Of a stretch of 64,000 bases of DNA, positions 16,381-25,789 are shown one piece after another. Position 1 is the first letter of the stretch; every line of letters begins with the position of its first letter. The notes under the pieces were generated by a model. The model saw only the letters and a list, made by a program, of their open reading frames with translations. It did not search any database and had not been told where the DNA came from. The translations under genes were made by a program, and so were the position numbers. The stretch lies in NCBI GenBank assembly GCA_023702235.1, contig JAMQCR010000003.1, forward strand, positions 112,501-176,500, read 5' to 3'. This stretch comes from Neobacillus pocheonensis (GTDB lineage: Bacteria; Bacillota; Bacilli; Bacillales; Cytobacillaceae).

Positions 16381-17243
16381 ACCCGCTCACCTCTGTTGAA
16401 AAGCTCTGCTACCTTAGTAGATAACTGTTCAATAGATAAACAGACTTCGCCTAATTTTTTTCCTAATCTTTCTTCCAGCTTAAGTTGAAAGCGAACCACT
16501 TCCGGTACATCTAAGCCCATTTGAATCAGCTCAGCAGGCGAAGAGAAAATCTTTTCCGGCGATCCCTTTTTGACTACTCTACCCTGCTGCATGATCACAA
16601 TTTGATCCGCATATCTTGCCGCATCTTCCATACTGTGCGTCACCAAAATGGTCGAAAGGCTTCTGTCCTTATGGAGTTGATAGAACATGTCCATAATCTC
16701 TTTGCGCCCACGCGGGTCTAGTCCTGCAGTTGGTTCATCTAAAACGATGATCTCAGGGTCCATGGCAAGGACTCCAGCAATGGCACCCGGCGCATTTGCC
16801 CGCCTGATAGTTCAAACGGTGATTTCCCCAAGACTTCTTCTTGCAATCCTACTTGCTTCAGCGCCAACCGGCCTTCTTTTCGCTTCAGATTCCGGTACAC
16901 CAAAGTTCATTGGGCCAAAAATGATATCTTTTTCGACCGTTTCTTCAAACAATTGATGTTCAGGAAATTGAAAGACGATCCCCACTTGACGGCGAATTGG
17001 TTTCAAATTCTTATTTTTTTTCTTTGCCTTAATTTCATGCTCTCCAATTCTTACTGTCCCTTCAGTCGGCTGCAGTAAAGCGTTTAGATGCTGCAAAACT
17101 GTAGACTTACCGGAACCGGTATGCCCGATAACCGCCATGTATGTCCCTGATGGAATATCAATGGAAACATCTTCAATGGCAAGCCGTTCAAATGGAGTAT
17201 TTGCTTGATAGCGATACTCTACATGTTGCAGTGAGATGTCCAT
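16377..17243 (-). CDS. ecfA2: energy-coupling factor transporter ATP-binding protein EcfA2, two frameshifts
   Basis: A protein of about 289 aa, the second ATPase of the ECF transporter. Walker A GHTGSGKST lies near residue 40, the Q-loop is in VFQFPEHQLFEETV, the signature LSGGQMRRV lies in the shifted central frame, Walker B is IIVLDEPTAG and the H-loop LVTHSMEDA. The first break is a net extra base at the GGCC at 16870-16873. The second is a lost G near 16782, where GGCC reads GCC. Their effects cancel, leaving about 90 nt out of frame that includes the ABC signature. An essential motif lost in this way points to sequence error. Starts inside the end of ecfA1. Confidence 0.92.
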
Positions 17244-18058
17244 AACTCTTTCACCAACTCTTCTTCCGATAAATAGTGCTTTGAAAAATCCATTCCCTTT
17301 TGACGGAATGCTTTGCTCATTTTTACCGAGAATGGAATATCAAGACCTAGTTGTATTAATTCATTATCCATCGAAAAAATCTCTTCCGGTGTTCCTTCCC
17401 GGTAGACTTCTCCTTTGTTCATGACAATAATTCGATCTGCCTTTGCAGCCTCTTCCAAATCATGTGTAATCGAAATAACCGTCAAGCGCTTTTCATCTTT
17501 TAAATTTCTAACTGTCTCTAGTACTTCTTCTCTTCCTCTTGGGTCAAGCATGGATGTTGCTTCATCTAAAATGATTATGGAAGGTCTTAATGCGAGAACC
17601 CCTGCAATGGCAACCCGCTGCTTCTGCCCTCCTGAAAGATGGTGGGGCTCTTGATTAAGAAAATGATCCATTTTAACTTTTTTAAGTGAATCCTCAACCC
17701 TCAAGACCATATCATCCCTTGGTATTCCATGATTTTCTAAACCAAAAGCCACATCATCCTGAACCGTGGTACCAACGAACTGATTATCAGGGTTTTGAAA
17801 AACCATGCCTAATTGCTTTCGAATATCCCAGATAGACTCTTCAGTTAACTTCATATCACAAACGGTAATCTCACCTTGCTGTGGAAATTGCAAACCATTT
17901 AAAAGCTTTGCCATTGTAGATTTCCCTGAGCCATTATGACCAACAATCGCAAGCCATTCCCCTTCATATATCTTAAAGCTCACATTATGAAGGGCATACC
18001 GTTCTTGTGATTCATATTGAAAGGAAACTCCATCAAGGGAAACAACGGGCTTTTTCAT
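17219..18058 (-). CDS. ecfA1: energy-coupling factor transporter ATP-binding protein EcfA1
   Basis: 279 aa, intact. Walker A is GHNGSGKST (about residue 40), the Q-loop VFQNPDNQFVGTTV, the signature LSGGQKQRV (about 142), Walker B IIILDEATSMLDP and the switch His is in ITHDLEEAA. Together with EcfA2 and EcfT it energises uptake of vitamins such as riboflavin, biotin or folate by separately encoded S components. It is the first gene of ecfA1-ecfA2-ecfT-truA; the preceding 350 bp hold a complex terminator-like structure. Confidence 0.97.
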   Translation of the reverse strand: MKKPVVSLDGVSFQYESQERYALHNVSFKIYEGEWLAIVGHNGSGKSTMAKLLNGLQFPQQGEITVCDMKLTEESIWDIRKQLGMVFQNPDNQFVGTTVQDDVAFGLENHGIPRDDMVLRVEDSLKKVKMDHFLNQEPHHLSGGQKQRVAIAGVLALRPSIIILDEATSMLDPRGREEVLETVRNLKDEKRLTVISITHDLEEAAKADRIIVMNKGEVYREGTPEEIFSMDNELIQLGLDIPFSVKMSKAFRQKGMDFSKHYLSEEELVKELWTSHCNM

Positions 18059-18410
18059 CGAATGTTTCCTCCCCTAATCTCTGCTAATCTAACCTCTTTT
18101 TATTTGACAATACAAAAAAAGCCTGCACCTCGTCCCTAGCAGAAAAACGCTTTAATCTGCTGAAATATCCGGGATTTCTAAAAAGAAATGGGAGGAGGTG
18201 CATGAGCTAGACGAGACGCGAAAAAGAATCAGAAAAATCATTTCTTTCCAAGGAGAATAAACGTCCTCCTATTCATGCTCCTCGAAAGGAGTCACGCTCA
18301 TCATAACACTCGTTTGGCTTGGTTCGTACTTATTATTCATTTACAGAAAAAGGGCAAAGAACAAGTTTCATTTTAAACTGTCCAGCGCCCTTGTTGTCTG
18401 TTAAAAGGTA
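18059..18410. other. 350-bp gap between rplQ and ecfA1
   Basis: There is no gene of believable size. The left part holds the multi-stem terminator-like structure at 18114-18202. The right part contains several short GGAGGA/TCCTCC complementary runs (about 18240-18300) that could form further hairpins. An 11-codon reading frame with a TCGAGGAGC upstream is too short to support. Confidence 0.6.
18114..18202 (-). terminator. multi-branched terminator-like RNA structure after the rpl-rps super-operon
   Basis: On the minus strand the outer stem TGCACCTC (18195-18202) pairs with GAGGTGCA (18124-18131). It encloses two small hairpins: ATTTCT/AGAAAT (18184-18189 with 18174-18179) and AGCAG/CTGCT (18157-18161 with 18138-18142). 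A run of seven T residues follows (18114-18120). The result is a three-way junction ending in a T-tract, more elaborate than a simple terminator. Confidence 0.6.
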
Positions 18411-18773
18411 TTAAACTAACTCGATAATTACCATTGGTGCACCGTCACCGCGGCGTGGTCCAAGTTTCATAATCCGAGTGTATCCACCTTGGCGCTCTTG
18501 ATAGCGTGGCGCGATATCAGTGAAAAGTTTTTGTACAGCATCTTGACCTTTTTCAGCATCAGCAACTTCATTACGTACATATGATGAAGCTTGACGGCGA
18601 GCATGTAAATCCCCGCGTTTGCCTAAAGTGATCATTTTTTCTACAGTCACACGTAGTTCTTTCGCACGAGTTTCTGTAGTTTCAATGCGTTCGTTGATAA
18701 TTAAATCTGTTGTTAAATCACGCAACATAGCTTTACGCTGTGCACTTGTGCGTCCTAACTTTCTGTATGCCAT
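18411..18773 (-). CDS. rplQ: 50S ribosomal protein L17
   Basis: 120 aa, full length, start MAYRKLGRTSAQRKAMLRDL and the conserved TRIMKLGPRRGDGAPM at the end. Last ribosomal gene of the alpha operon, 80 bp after rpoA. Confidence 0.98.
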   Translation of the reverse strand: MAYRKLGRTSAQRKAMLRDLTTDLIINERIETTETRAKELRVTVEKMITLGKRGDLHARRQASSYVRNEVADAEKGQDAVQKLFTDIAPRYQERQGGYTRIMKLGPRRGDGAPMVIIELV

Positions 18774-18852
18774 GAAGGGTTCCCTCCTTTGTTGAAGTCA
18801 ATAATCAAATGAGTAAGCTAACGAGAGACTATAGTTAAATAATCAACTACTA

Positions 18853-19796
18853 TTAGTCGTCTTTACGTAAACCTAACCCAAGTTCTTCTAGTTTCGCCTT
18901 CACTTCTTCAAGTGATTTGCGACCTAAGTTTCGTACTTTCATCATATCTTCTTCAGTCTTATTTGCTAATTCCTGAACAGTGTTAATTCCAGCACGTTTT
19001 AAGCAGTTATAAGAACGAACAGAAAGATCCAATTCTTCAATAGTCATTTCAAGAACTTTTTCTTTTTGATCTTCTTCTTTTTCTATCATAATTTCCGCAT
19101 TCTGTGCTTCGTCGGTTAAGCCCACGAAAATATTCAAATGCTCGGTCAAAATTTTTGAACCAAGAGCAATCGCTTCTTTTGGCCAGTGCTTCCATCTGTC
19201 CAAACATCAAGTGTAAGCTTATCAAAGTTTGCAAGTTGACCAACACGGGTATTTTCTATCTGATACGACACACGTGAAACTGGCGTGAAAATAGAGTCAA
19301 TAGGAATCACACCAATGGGTTGATCTTCTCTCTTATTTTGATCAGCCGGAGTATAACCGCGTCCACGCTTAGCGGTTAAACGCATGCGAAGATGGCCACT
19401 TGATGCTAATGTTGCAATATGGAGGTCAGGATTTAGAATCTCAACATCACTATCATGCGTAATATTGCCAGCCTTGACAGGACCTTCTCCCTGCACATCA
19501 ATTTCAAGAGTTTTCTCTTCATCAGAATAGATTTTTAAAGCCAATTTTTTAATGTTTAAAATTATGGATGTTACATCCTCTACGACGCCTTCAATTGTTG
19601 AGAACTCATGAAGTACCCCATCAACCTGAATTGATGTCACAGCGGCACCTGGGAGTGAAGATAATAGGATACGACGTAAGGAGTTACCCAAAGTGGTACC
19701 ATATCCACGCTCAAGTGGCTCTACGACAAACTTACCGTACTTGGCATCATCGTTGATCTCAACCGTTTCGATTTTTGGTTTTTCTATTTCGATCAT
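18853..19796 (-). CDS. rpoA: DNA-directed RNA polymerase subunit alpha, one frameshift
   Basis: A protein of about 314 aa. The N-terminal domain (assembly, LERGYGTTLGNSLRRILLSS) and C-terminal domain (DNA UP-element and activator contacts, LDLSVRSYNCLKRAGINTV and VRNLGRKSLEEVK) are both complete. The frame breaks in the linker-proximal region at the GGCC at 19181-19184, where the translation should run TDGSTGPKEAIALG; one C is missing. RNA polymerase alpha cannot be lost, so this is a sequence error. The start at 19796 is chosen for MIEIEKPKIE with AAGGAGGG upstream; the longer reading includes that site. Confidence 0.96.
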
Positions 19797-19974
19797 CAAA
19801 TAACCCTCCTTCAAAACGTCGAAACTTCGAATAGATTATATATCTAACCGAAATTTCCCCATGTATACGTTCCCGTCTTGTGCACAACAACTGGAATAAA
19901 TTTTCTGTATGAAATTCAAAAAATTAGTATCATATCCCATTATAGACTCAGGATACAAAATCTATACAGAAAAA

Positions 19975-20364
19975 TTAAACACGACGACGTTTTGGTGGAC
20001 GGCATCCATTATGAGGAACAGGTGTAACGTCTTTAATTGCTGTAACTTCAAGACCAGCAGCTTGAAGAGCACGAATTGCAGCTTCACGTCCTGCGCCAGG
20101 TCCTTTAACCGTTACTTCTAAAGTTTTCATACCATGTTCAATTGATGTTTTTGCAGCTGTTTCAGCAGCCATTTGCGCAGCGAATGGAGTAGATTTACGA
20201 GATCCTCTAAATCCAAGCGCACCTGCACTTGACCATGAAATAGCATTTCCATGAACATCAGTGATTGTTACGATTGTGTTGTTAAATGTTGAACGGATAT
20301 GTGCAATACCTGATTCAATATTCTTTTTAACACGACGTTTACGTGTATTCGTTTTACGTGCCAT
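19975..20364 (-). CDS. rpsK: 30S ribosomal protein S11
   Basis: 129 aa, start MARKTNTRKRRVKKNIESG, conserved GPGAGREAAIRALQAAGL and C-terminal PVPHNGCRPPKRRRV. Alpha operon between rpsM and rpoA; the 178 bp before rpoA hold no gene. Confidence 0.98.
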   Translation of the reverse strand: MARKTNTRKRRVKKNIESGIAHIRSTFNNTIVTITDVHGNAISWSSAGALGFRGSRKSTPFAAQMAAETAAKTSIEHGMKTLEVTVKGPGAGREAAIRALQAAGLEVTAIKDVTPVPHNGCRPPKRRRV

Positions 20365-20385
20365 TTAAATAACCTCCTTTGCCGA

Positions 20386-20751
20386 TTACTTCTTCTTGTT
20401 CGCAACAGTCTTACGAGGACCTTTGCGTGTACGAGCGTTGTTTTTGGTATTTTGTCCACGAACCGGTAAACCACGACGATGACGTAACCCGCGGTAGCAG
20501 CCGATTTCCATTAAACGCTTAATGTTAAGAGAAATTTCACGGCGAAGGTCACCTTCAACTTTTAACTTGTCGATGATGTCACGGATTTTGTTTAATTCGT
20601 CTTCAGTTAGATCACGCACTCTTGTATTTTCAGAAACGCCAGCTTCTGCCAAGACTTTTTGTGCCGTATTTTTACCAATACCATAAATGTAAGTTAAAGA
20701 GATAACTACACGTTTTTCACGTGGAATATCCACACCAGCAATACGTGCCAT
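20386..20751 (-). CDS. rpsM: 30S ribosomal protein S13
   Basis: 121 aa, start MARIAGVDIPREKRVVISLT, helix-two-turn-helix region IYGIGKNTAQKVL and the basic tail RTRKGPRKTVANKKK. Follows rpmJ. Confidence 0.98.
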   Translation of the reverse strand: MARIAGVDIPREKRVVISLTYIYGIGKNTAQKVLAEAGVSENTRVRDLTEDELNKIRDIIDKLKVEGDLRREISLNIKRLMEIGCYRGLRHRRGLPVRGQNTKNNARTRKGPRKTVANKKK

Positions 20752-20774
20752 AATGAGCGCACCTCCTTCAAAAA

Positions 20775-20888
20775 TTAACCTTGTTTTTGTTTGTGTTTAG
20801 GGTTTTCACAGATAACCATAACTTTTCCGCGTCTACGGATAACTTTGCACTTTTCGCAGATCGGTTTGACAGATGGTCTTACTTTCAT
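20775..20888 (-). CDS. rpmJ: 50S ribosomal protein L36
   Basis: 37 aa, starting [17 protein letters not shown] and ending NPKHKQKQG. The zinc ligands CxxC...C...H are all present (Cys11, Cys14, Cys27, His32), so this is the zinc-binding form. GGAGG ribosome site upstream of ATG at 20888. Lies between infA and rpsM, as in all bacilli. Confidence 0.97.
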
Positions 20889-20925
20889 TATCCTAACCTC
20901 CTTAGTAGTACGGAGTGCAAGCAGA

Positions 20926-21143
20926 TTATTTAAAGCGGTAAGTAATTCTTCCGCGTGTTAAGTCATATGGAGATAGCTCAACAGTCACTTTGTCACCCGG
21001 AAGGATCCGAATGAAATGCATTCGAATTTTACCAGAAACATGAGCTAGCACAGAATGACCATTTTCTAATTCTACCTTAAACATTGCATTTGGCAAAGTT
21101 TCAATTACTTTACCCTCAATTTCAATTACATCATCTTTGGCAT
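20926..21143 (-). CDS. infA: translation initiation factor IF-1, frameshift after the start codon
   Basis: A 72-aa S1-fold factor that occupies the A site during initiation. From codon 3 on the sequence is complete ([19 protein letters not shown] to the end RGRITYRFK). The start reads ATGCCAAAG where ATGGCCAAAG is required: a G of GGCC is missing near 21140, so the literal frame stops after five codons. AAGGGAGA lies upstream of ATG at 21143. infA is essential, so this is almost certainly a sequence error. Confidence 0.94.
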
Positions 21144-21162
21144 GGGTCTCGTCTCCCTTCTC

Positions 21163-21411
21163 TTATTCAGATATGCGTTCATTTAAAGCTGTATGTGCAA
21201 AGCAATGCATTCCGTTCATAACACGTCCTGTTTCCTTCATACTGTTCTGAACCTCAGGAGAAACTGGTCAATACATTATAATTGATGAAGGGTCTTTTTT
21301 CTTGGACATTCAAAGACAAGCTTTCACCTGTCCGCAAAATAAATGGACTTTTCATCCAACCTTACAATTATACCATATTGCACTGCATCCCGTCCGCTAG
21401 TAACTATTAGA
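21163..21411 (-). pseudogene. remnant of a KOW-domain RNA-binding protein gene (YbzG-like)
   Basis: Between map and infA, where bacilli carry a small KOW-domain gene, the reverse strand shows recognisable pieces in different frames. They are TSGRDAVQYGIIVRLDEKSI, then LVFECPRKKTLHQL, then SPEVQNSMKETGRVMNG, ending ALNERISE with a stop at 21163. An in-frame TAA, at least two frame changes and no start codon separate them. The breaks are not at GGCC and several residues have drifted, so this looks like true decay, unlike the neighbours. Confidence 0.65.
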
Positions 21412-21450
21412 AATTATTTACGGAAATAATACCGGTATTAAACATTGAAA

Positions 21451-22197
21451 TCATATTTTAGTTAAGATCTCAAATCCTGTTTCAGTGATCGCAATCGTAT
21501 GTTCAAAATGAGCACACATTTTTCCATCTACTGTAACAACTGTCCAATTGTCAGCCAATGTTTTGACATATCGGCTTCCGGCATTTACCATCGGTTCAAT
21601 CGCCAGTACCATACCAGGCTTTAGTTGCGGACCTTTGTTTGGCGGACCAAAATGAGGAATATCTGGGTCTTCATGTAAGTCTTGCCCAACTCCATGTCCT
21701 ACATACTCGCGCACAACAGAAAAGCCATTTGCTTCCACATACGTTTGAATCGCATGGGAGATGTTTGAGAGTTGCTCACCTGGTTTTGCTTCTTTGAGTC
21801 CCTGATATAGAGATTCCTCTGTCACGTCTAATAGACGCTGAGTATTCTCATCAATACTGCCAACAGCATACGTCCATGCAGAATCTCCATGGTAGCCGTT
21901 AAATTTCGCACCAATATCGATGCTAATAATATCGCCATCGTTTAGGACACGATCTTCAGGAATTCCGTGAACAAGTTGGTCGTTCACACTCGTACAGATG
22001 CTGCCGCGAAATCCATTATATCCTTTAAACGAAGGAAGTGCATCGTGAGCAAGAATAAATTCTTCTGCAATACGGTCCAATTCTTTCGTAGTGATTCCAG
22101 GAGTAAGGTGTGACTTCAACTCTTGGTGGGTTAGAGCAACGATTCGCCCTGCTTCGCGCATGATCTCAATTTCCCTAGGGGTTTTGCAATTGATCAT
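21451..22197 (-). CDS. map: type I methionyl aminopeptidase
   Basis: 248 aa, removes the N-terminal Met of new proteins. Metal ligands are seen in order: Asp in SIDIGAKFNGYHGDSAWTY (two Asp), His in GHGVGQDLHEDP, Glu in LAIEPMVN and Glu in FEHTIAIT. The start overlaps the adk stop (shared base at 22197). Complete. Confidence 0.97.
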   Translation of the reverse strand: MINCKTPREIEIMREAGRIVALTHQELKSHLTPGITTKELDRIAEEFILAHDALPSFKGYNGFRGSICTSVNDQLVHGIPEDRVLNDGDIISIDIGAKFNGYHGDSAWTYAVGSIDENTQRLLDVTEESLYQGLKEAKPGEQLSNISHAIQTYVEANGFSVVREYVGHGVGQDLHEDPDIPHFGPPNKGPQLKPGMVLAIEPMVNAGSRYVKTLADNWTVVTVDGKMCAHFEHTIAITETGFEILTKI

Positions 22198-22847
22198 TAC
22201 CTATTGCCCCCAAGTAATTGTTCGATGTCAGCTAATACTTTATGAATGTCCTGTTGTCCATTGATCGAACGCAAATACCCTTTTGTTTCATAGAAATCCA
22301 ATAATGGCTGAGATTGTTTGATATTAACATCTAAACGGTTTTGAACAGTCTCTTCATTATCATCTGCCCTTTGATAAAGCTCCCCGCCGCAGCGATCGCA
22401 TATCCCCTCATGTTGAGGTGGGTTAAAGACAAGATGATAGGTAGCACCACAATTTTTGCAAATCCGTCGACCTGTTAAGCGCTCCATTAAAATATCCTTG
22501 TCAACTTGGATATTGATCACGTAATCGATCACTCTATCTAAATCTACAAGAAGATTTTCCAAAGCTTCTGCTTGAGGTACCGTTCTAGGAAAGCCATCTA
22601 GTAAGAACCCTGTTTGACAGTCTTCTTTACTTAACCGTTCACGTACAATGCCAATTGTTACTTCATCAGGAACAAGTTCGCCCTTATCCATGAATGATTT
22701 AGCTTGTAAACCTAGTTCAGTTCCTTCTTTCATCGCTGCACGGAACATATCTCCAGTAGAGATATGAGGGATGCCGTATTTTTCGACGATTTTTTCGGCA
22801 TGCGTACCTTTACCGGCACCTGGAAGCCCCATTAATACTAAATTCAC
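22197..22847 (-). CDS. adk: adenylate kinase
   Basis: 216 aa, long-lid, zinc-binding form. P-loop GLPGAGKGTHAEKI at the N-terminus, AMP-binding GFPRT near residue 83, LTGRRICKNC...CDRCGG in the lid supplying the four Cys. Lies between secY and map, the conserved spc-operon order. Confidence 0.98.
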   Translation of the reverse strand: MNLVLMGLPGAGKGTHAEKIVEKYGIPHISTGDMFRAAMKEGTELGLQAKSFMDKGELVPDEVTIGIVRERLSKEDCQTGFLLDGFPRTVPQAEALENLLVDLDRVIDYVINIQVDKDILMERLTGRRICKNCGATYHLVFNPPQHEGICDRCGGELYQRADDNEETVQNRLDVNIKQSQPLLDFYETKGYLRSINGQQDIHKVLADIEQLLGGNR

Positions 22848-22905
22848 ACGTGTTCCCCCCTCGTGCTATTAATGGGTTTTAGGGAACGTACTTCCCCAAA
22901 ACCTT

Positions 22906-24201
22906 TTACTTAATAAATCCTTTATAATGGCGTTTAACCAATTGTGCTTCAAGCTGCTTCATGGTATCAAGGGCTACACCCACAACAATAAGCAAGCTTG
23001 TTCCACCAATTTGTGCTGTTTGCGGCAGGTTAGCAATCTGAATAAAGAGGACTGGTAACACAGCAATAACAGCTAAGAAAATGGCGCCAATTAAGGTTAA
23101 ACGATATAAAACGCGTGTTAAATATTCCTGCGTACTTTTACCAGGACGAATCCCTGGAATATATCCGCTCTGCTTTTGTAAGTTTTCCGCTGCTTGTTCA
23201 GGGTTAACTTGTATAAAAGCATAAAAATAAGTAAACGCGATAATTAAGGCAGCGTATAAGATCATCCCAATTGGATGGGAATAGTCAAATACATTAATAA
23301 TCCAAGTTGTTACACTATTTGTTGGGAAAAAAGATGCAACAGTTCTAGGAGTAACAATAAACGAAACGGCAAAGATTACAGGAATTACACCAGCAGCGTT
23401 AACTTTCAACGGCATATGTGTAGATTGTCCCCCAACAGGATTACGTCCTGCAGCAACGCTTTTTGCATATTGGATCGGAATTTTTCGGTTTGCTTGTTGG
23501 ATGAATATAACTCCAACAACTACAGCGATTACTGCGATTGCTATTAAAACAGCCGTGACAATTCGTATAAACAATTGTTCACCTGCATTTGAAAATAACT
23601 GAACATAAATTTGGTTAACGGTCGTAGGAATTTGTGCAACGATCCCGGCGAAGATAATGATTGAAATACCATTTCCAACACCTTTTTCTGTGATTTGCTC
23701 TCCTAACCACATCAAGAAGGATGTACCAGCCGTTAACACAAGCGCAATCAAAAGATACTTACCGATTCCAGGATTTTGAATCAATTGGCCACCAGCTAAG
23801 TTATTAAAGCCATATGCCATACCGAATGCTTGGATAAAACCAAGAATAACAGTAAAATATCGAGTAAACTGGGCAACCTTACGGCGACCAGCTTCCCCTT
23901 GCTTCGACCATTCTGTAAATTTCGGTACAACATCCATTTGGAGGAGCTGAATGATAATTGATGCAGTGATATAAGGCATAATACCCATTGCAAAGATGGA
24001 GAATTTCTTTAACGCTCCACCGCCAAATGTATTTAAAATCCCAAATACACTTAGTTTATCTTGAGCACCTAATACATCAGCATTTACATTCGGTACAGGA
24101 ATAAAGGTACCTAGTCGAAAAATGACTAACATTAAAAGGGTGAATAGGATCTTACGTCTTATATCACCCACGCGCATAAAATTGGAGATTGTCTGGAACA
24201 T
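22906..24201 (-). CDS. secY: preprotein translocase subunit SecY
   Basis: 431 aa, ten membrane segments, start MFQTISNFMRVGDIRRKILF. Plug/TM2 region with GIMPYITASIIIQLLQ, and the cytoplasmic loop KIPIQYAKSVAAGRNPVGG. Translation starts within the rplO stop codon region, which suggests coupling. Its partner SecE is encoded at 55795-55976. Confidence 0.98.
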   Translation of the reverse strand: MFQTISNFMRVGDIRRKILFTLLMLVIFRLGTFIPVPNVNADVLGAQDKLSVFGILNTFGGGALKKFSIFAMGIMPYITASIIIQLLQMDVVPKFTEWSKQGEAGRRKVAQFTRYFTVILGFIQAFGMAYGFNNLAGGQLIQNPGIGKYLLIALVLTAGTSFLMWLGEQITEKGVGNGISIIIFAGIVAQIPTTVNQIYVQLFSNAGEQLFIRIVTAVLIAIAVIAVVVGVIFIQQANRKIPIQYAKSVAAGRNPVGGQSTHMPLKVNAAGVIPVIFAVSFIVTPRTVASFFPTNSVTTWIINVFDYSHPIGMILYAALIIAFTYFYAFIQVNPEQAAENLQKQSGYIPGIRPGKSTQEYLTRVLYRLTLIGAIFLAVIAVLPVLFIQIANLPQTAQIGGTSLLIVVGVALDTMKQLEAQLVKRHYKGFIK

Positions 24202-24641
24202 TAGATCACCTCAGTAGTTCCACCAGCAGCTTCGATAGCTTCCTTAGCAGCAGAGGAGAATTTGTGAGCTTTTACAGTCAACTTTTTCTCTACGTTCCCT
24301 TTTGCAAGAATTTTGATTCCTGCTTTTTCGTTACTTACTACTCCTGTTTCGATAAGAAGTTCTGGAGTAACTTCTGTACCTTCTTCGAAGCGATTTAAAG
24401 CATCAAGGTTAACAACCGCAAATTCTTTACGGCTGACGTTCGTAAATCCACGTTTTGGTAAACGGCGGAATAATGGTGTCTGACCACCTTCAAATCCAAG
24501 GCGAACACCGCCTCCTGAACGGGCATTTTGTCCTTTATGACCTTTACCGGCAGTCTTTCCTTGACCTGAACCGATACCGCGTCCTAAACGTTTACGTTCT
24601 TTACGAGAACCTTCCGCAGGTTTTAATTCATGAAGTTTCAT
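24201..24641 (-). CDS. rplO: 50S ribosomal protein L15
   Basis: 146 aa, start MKLHELKPAEGSRKERKRLG, Gly-rich GIGSGQGKTAGKGHKGQNAR. Full length, between rpmD and secY. Confidence 0.98.
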   Translation of the reverse strand: MKLHELKPAEGSRKERKRLGRGIGSGQGKTAGKGHKGQNARSGGGVRLGFEGGQTPLFRRLPKRGFTNVSRKEFAVVNLDALNRFEEGTEVTPELLIETGVVSNEKAGIKILAKGNVEKKLTVKAHKFSSAAKEAIEAAGGTTEVI

Positions 24642-24673
24642 ATTGGCACCTCCTTATGAAAGAAAAGAATCAA

Positions 24674-24856
24674 TTATTGTTCTTTAACTGTTACAAGGTG
24701 AGCAACTTTGTTAATCATACCGCGAATAGCAGCGTTATCTTGATGCTCAACTGTTTGATTCATTTTACGTAAACCTAGAGCTGTAACTGTCGCACGTTGG
24801 TCCTCAGGGCGACCAATTACACTGCGGTTGAGGGTAACTAATAGTTTATTCGCCAT
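24674..24856 (-). CDS. rpmD: 50S ribosomal protein L30
   Basis: 60 aa, full length, MANKLLVTLNRSVIGRPEDQ and LGLRKMNQTVEHQDNAAIRG. Between rpsE and rplO. Confidence 0.98.
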   Translation of the reverse strand: MANKLLVTLNRSVIGRPEDQRATVTALGLRKMNQTVEHQDNAAIRGMINKVAHLVTVKEQ

Positions 24857-24868
24857 TTGAATTCCCCC

Positions 24869-25369
24869 TTATCCTAACAGTTCTTCTACTGATTTACCAC
24901 GTAATTTCGCTACGTCTTCAGCACGTTTTAATTGTTTTATACCATCTAAAGTTGCACGAACCATATTAATCGGAGTGTTCGTTCCTAATGACTTAGAAAG
25001 GATATCAGCTACCCCAGCTAATTCAAGAACGGCACGAACCGGTCCACCAGCGATAACTCCAGTACCTTCAGAAGCAGGTTTTAGAAGAATTTCGCCGGCA
25101 CCGAAACGTCCAATTACTTGGTGAGGAACAGTTGTTCCAACCATTGGCACTTCGATTAAGTTTTTCTTCGCATCTTCGATAGCTTTACGAATCGCATCTG
25201 GTACTTCTTGAGCTTTACCAGTACCGAAACCGACATGACCGTTTTTATCTCCAACTACTACAAGAGCAGAGAAACGGAAACGACGTCCACCTTTAACAAC
25301 TTTCGCAACACGGTTAACCGTAACTACGCGTTCTTCTAGTTCAAGTTTGTTTGGATCAATACGACGCAT
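24869..25369 (-). CDS. rpsE: 30S ribosomal protein S5
   Basis: 166 aa, start MRRIDPNKLELEERVVTVNR; the loop VAKVVKGGRRFRFSALVVVG is the ram/spectinomycin region. Complete. Confidence 0.98.
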   Translation of the reverse strand: MRRIDPNKLELEERVVTVNRVAKVVKGGRRFRFSALVVVGDKNGHVGFGTGKAQEVPDAIRKAIEDAKKNLIEVPMVGTTVPHQVIGRFGAGEILLKPASEGTGVIAGGPVRAVLELAGVADILSKSLGTNTPINMVRATLDGIKQLKRAEDVAKLRGKSVEELLG

Positions 25370-25393
25370 CTTTTTGTGTCCCTCCTTTGTCTA

Positions 25394-25756
25394 TTAAAAT
25401 TGTAAGCCGTTCTCACGAGCTGCATCAGCTAATGCTTGAATACGTCCATGATAAAGGTATCCTCCACGGTCAAAGACAATAGAAGAGACACCTTTTTCTA
25501 CCGCACGTTTAGCGACTAATTCTCCGACCTTTTGGGCAGCTTCAACGTTACTTGTAGATTCAAGAGTTAATTCTTTATCTAAAGTGGATGCACTTGCTAA
25601 AGTAACACCACTCATGTCATCGATAACCTGTGCATAAATATGTTTGTTAGAACGAAACACATTTAGACGAGGACGAGCTGAAGTTCCGCTAAGTTTCGCA
25701 CGAACACGAGCATGTCTTTTCTTGCGAGTAGCGTTTTTATCAAGCTTCGTAATCAT
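25394..25756 (-). CDS. rplR: 50S ribosomal protein L18
   Basis: 120 aa, binds 5S rRNA. Start MITKLDKNATRKKRHARVRA; C-terminal FDRGGYLYHGRIQALADAAR. Complete. Confidence 0.98.
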   Translation of the reverse strand: MITKLDKNATRKKRHARVRAKLSGTSARPRLNVFRSNKHIYAQVIDDMSGVTLASASTLDKELTLESTSNVEAAQKVGELVAKRAVEKGVSSIVFDRGGYLYHGRIQALADAARENGLQF

Positions 25757-25789
25757 TTACGTCACTCCTTTCGTTTACCAATAAGGCGA

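Noticed and set aside
18240..18300. 11-codon frame MNRRTFILLGKK with a GAGGAGC upstream on the minus strand
   Set aside because: Too short, and the sequence is better explained as complementary GGAGGA/TCCTCC runs.
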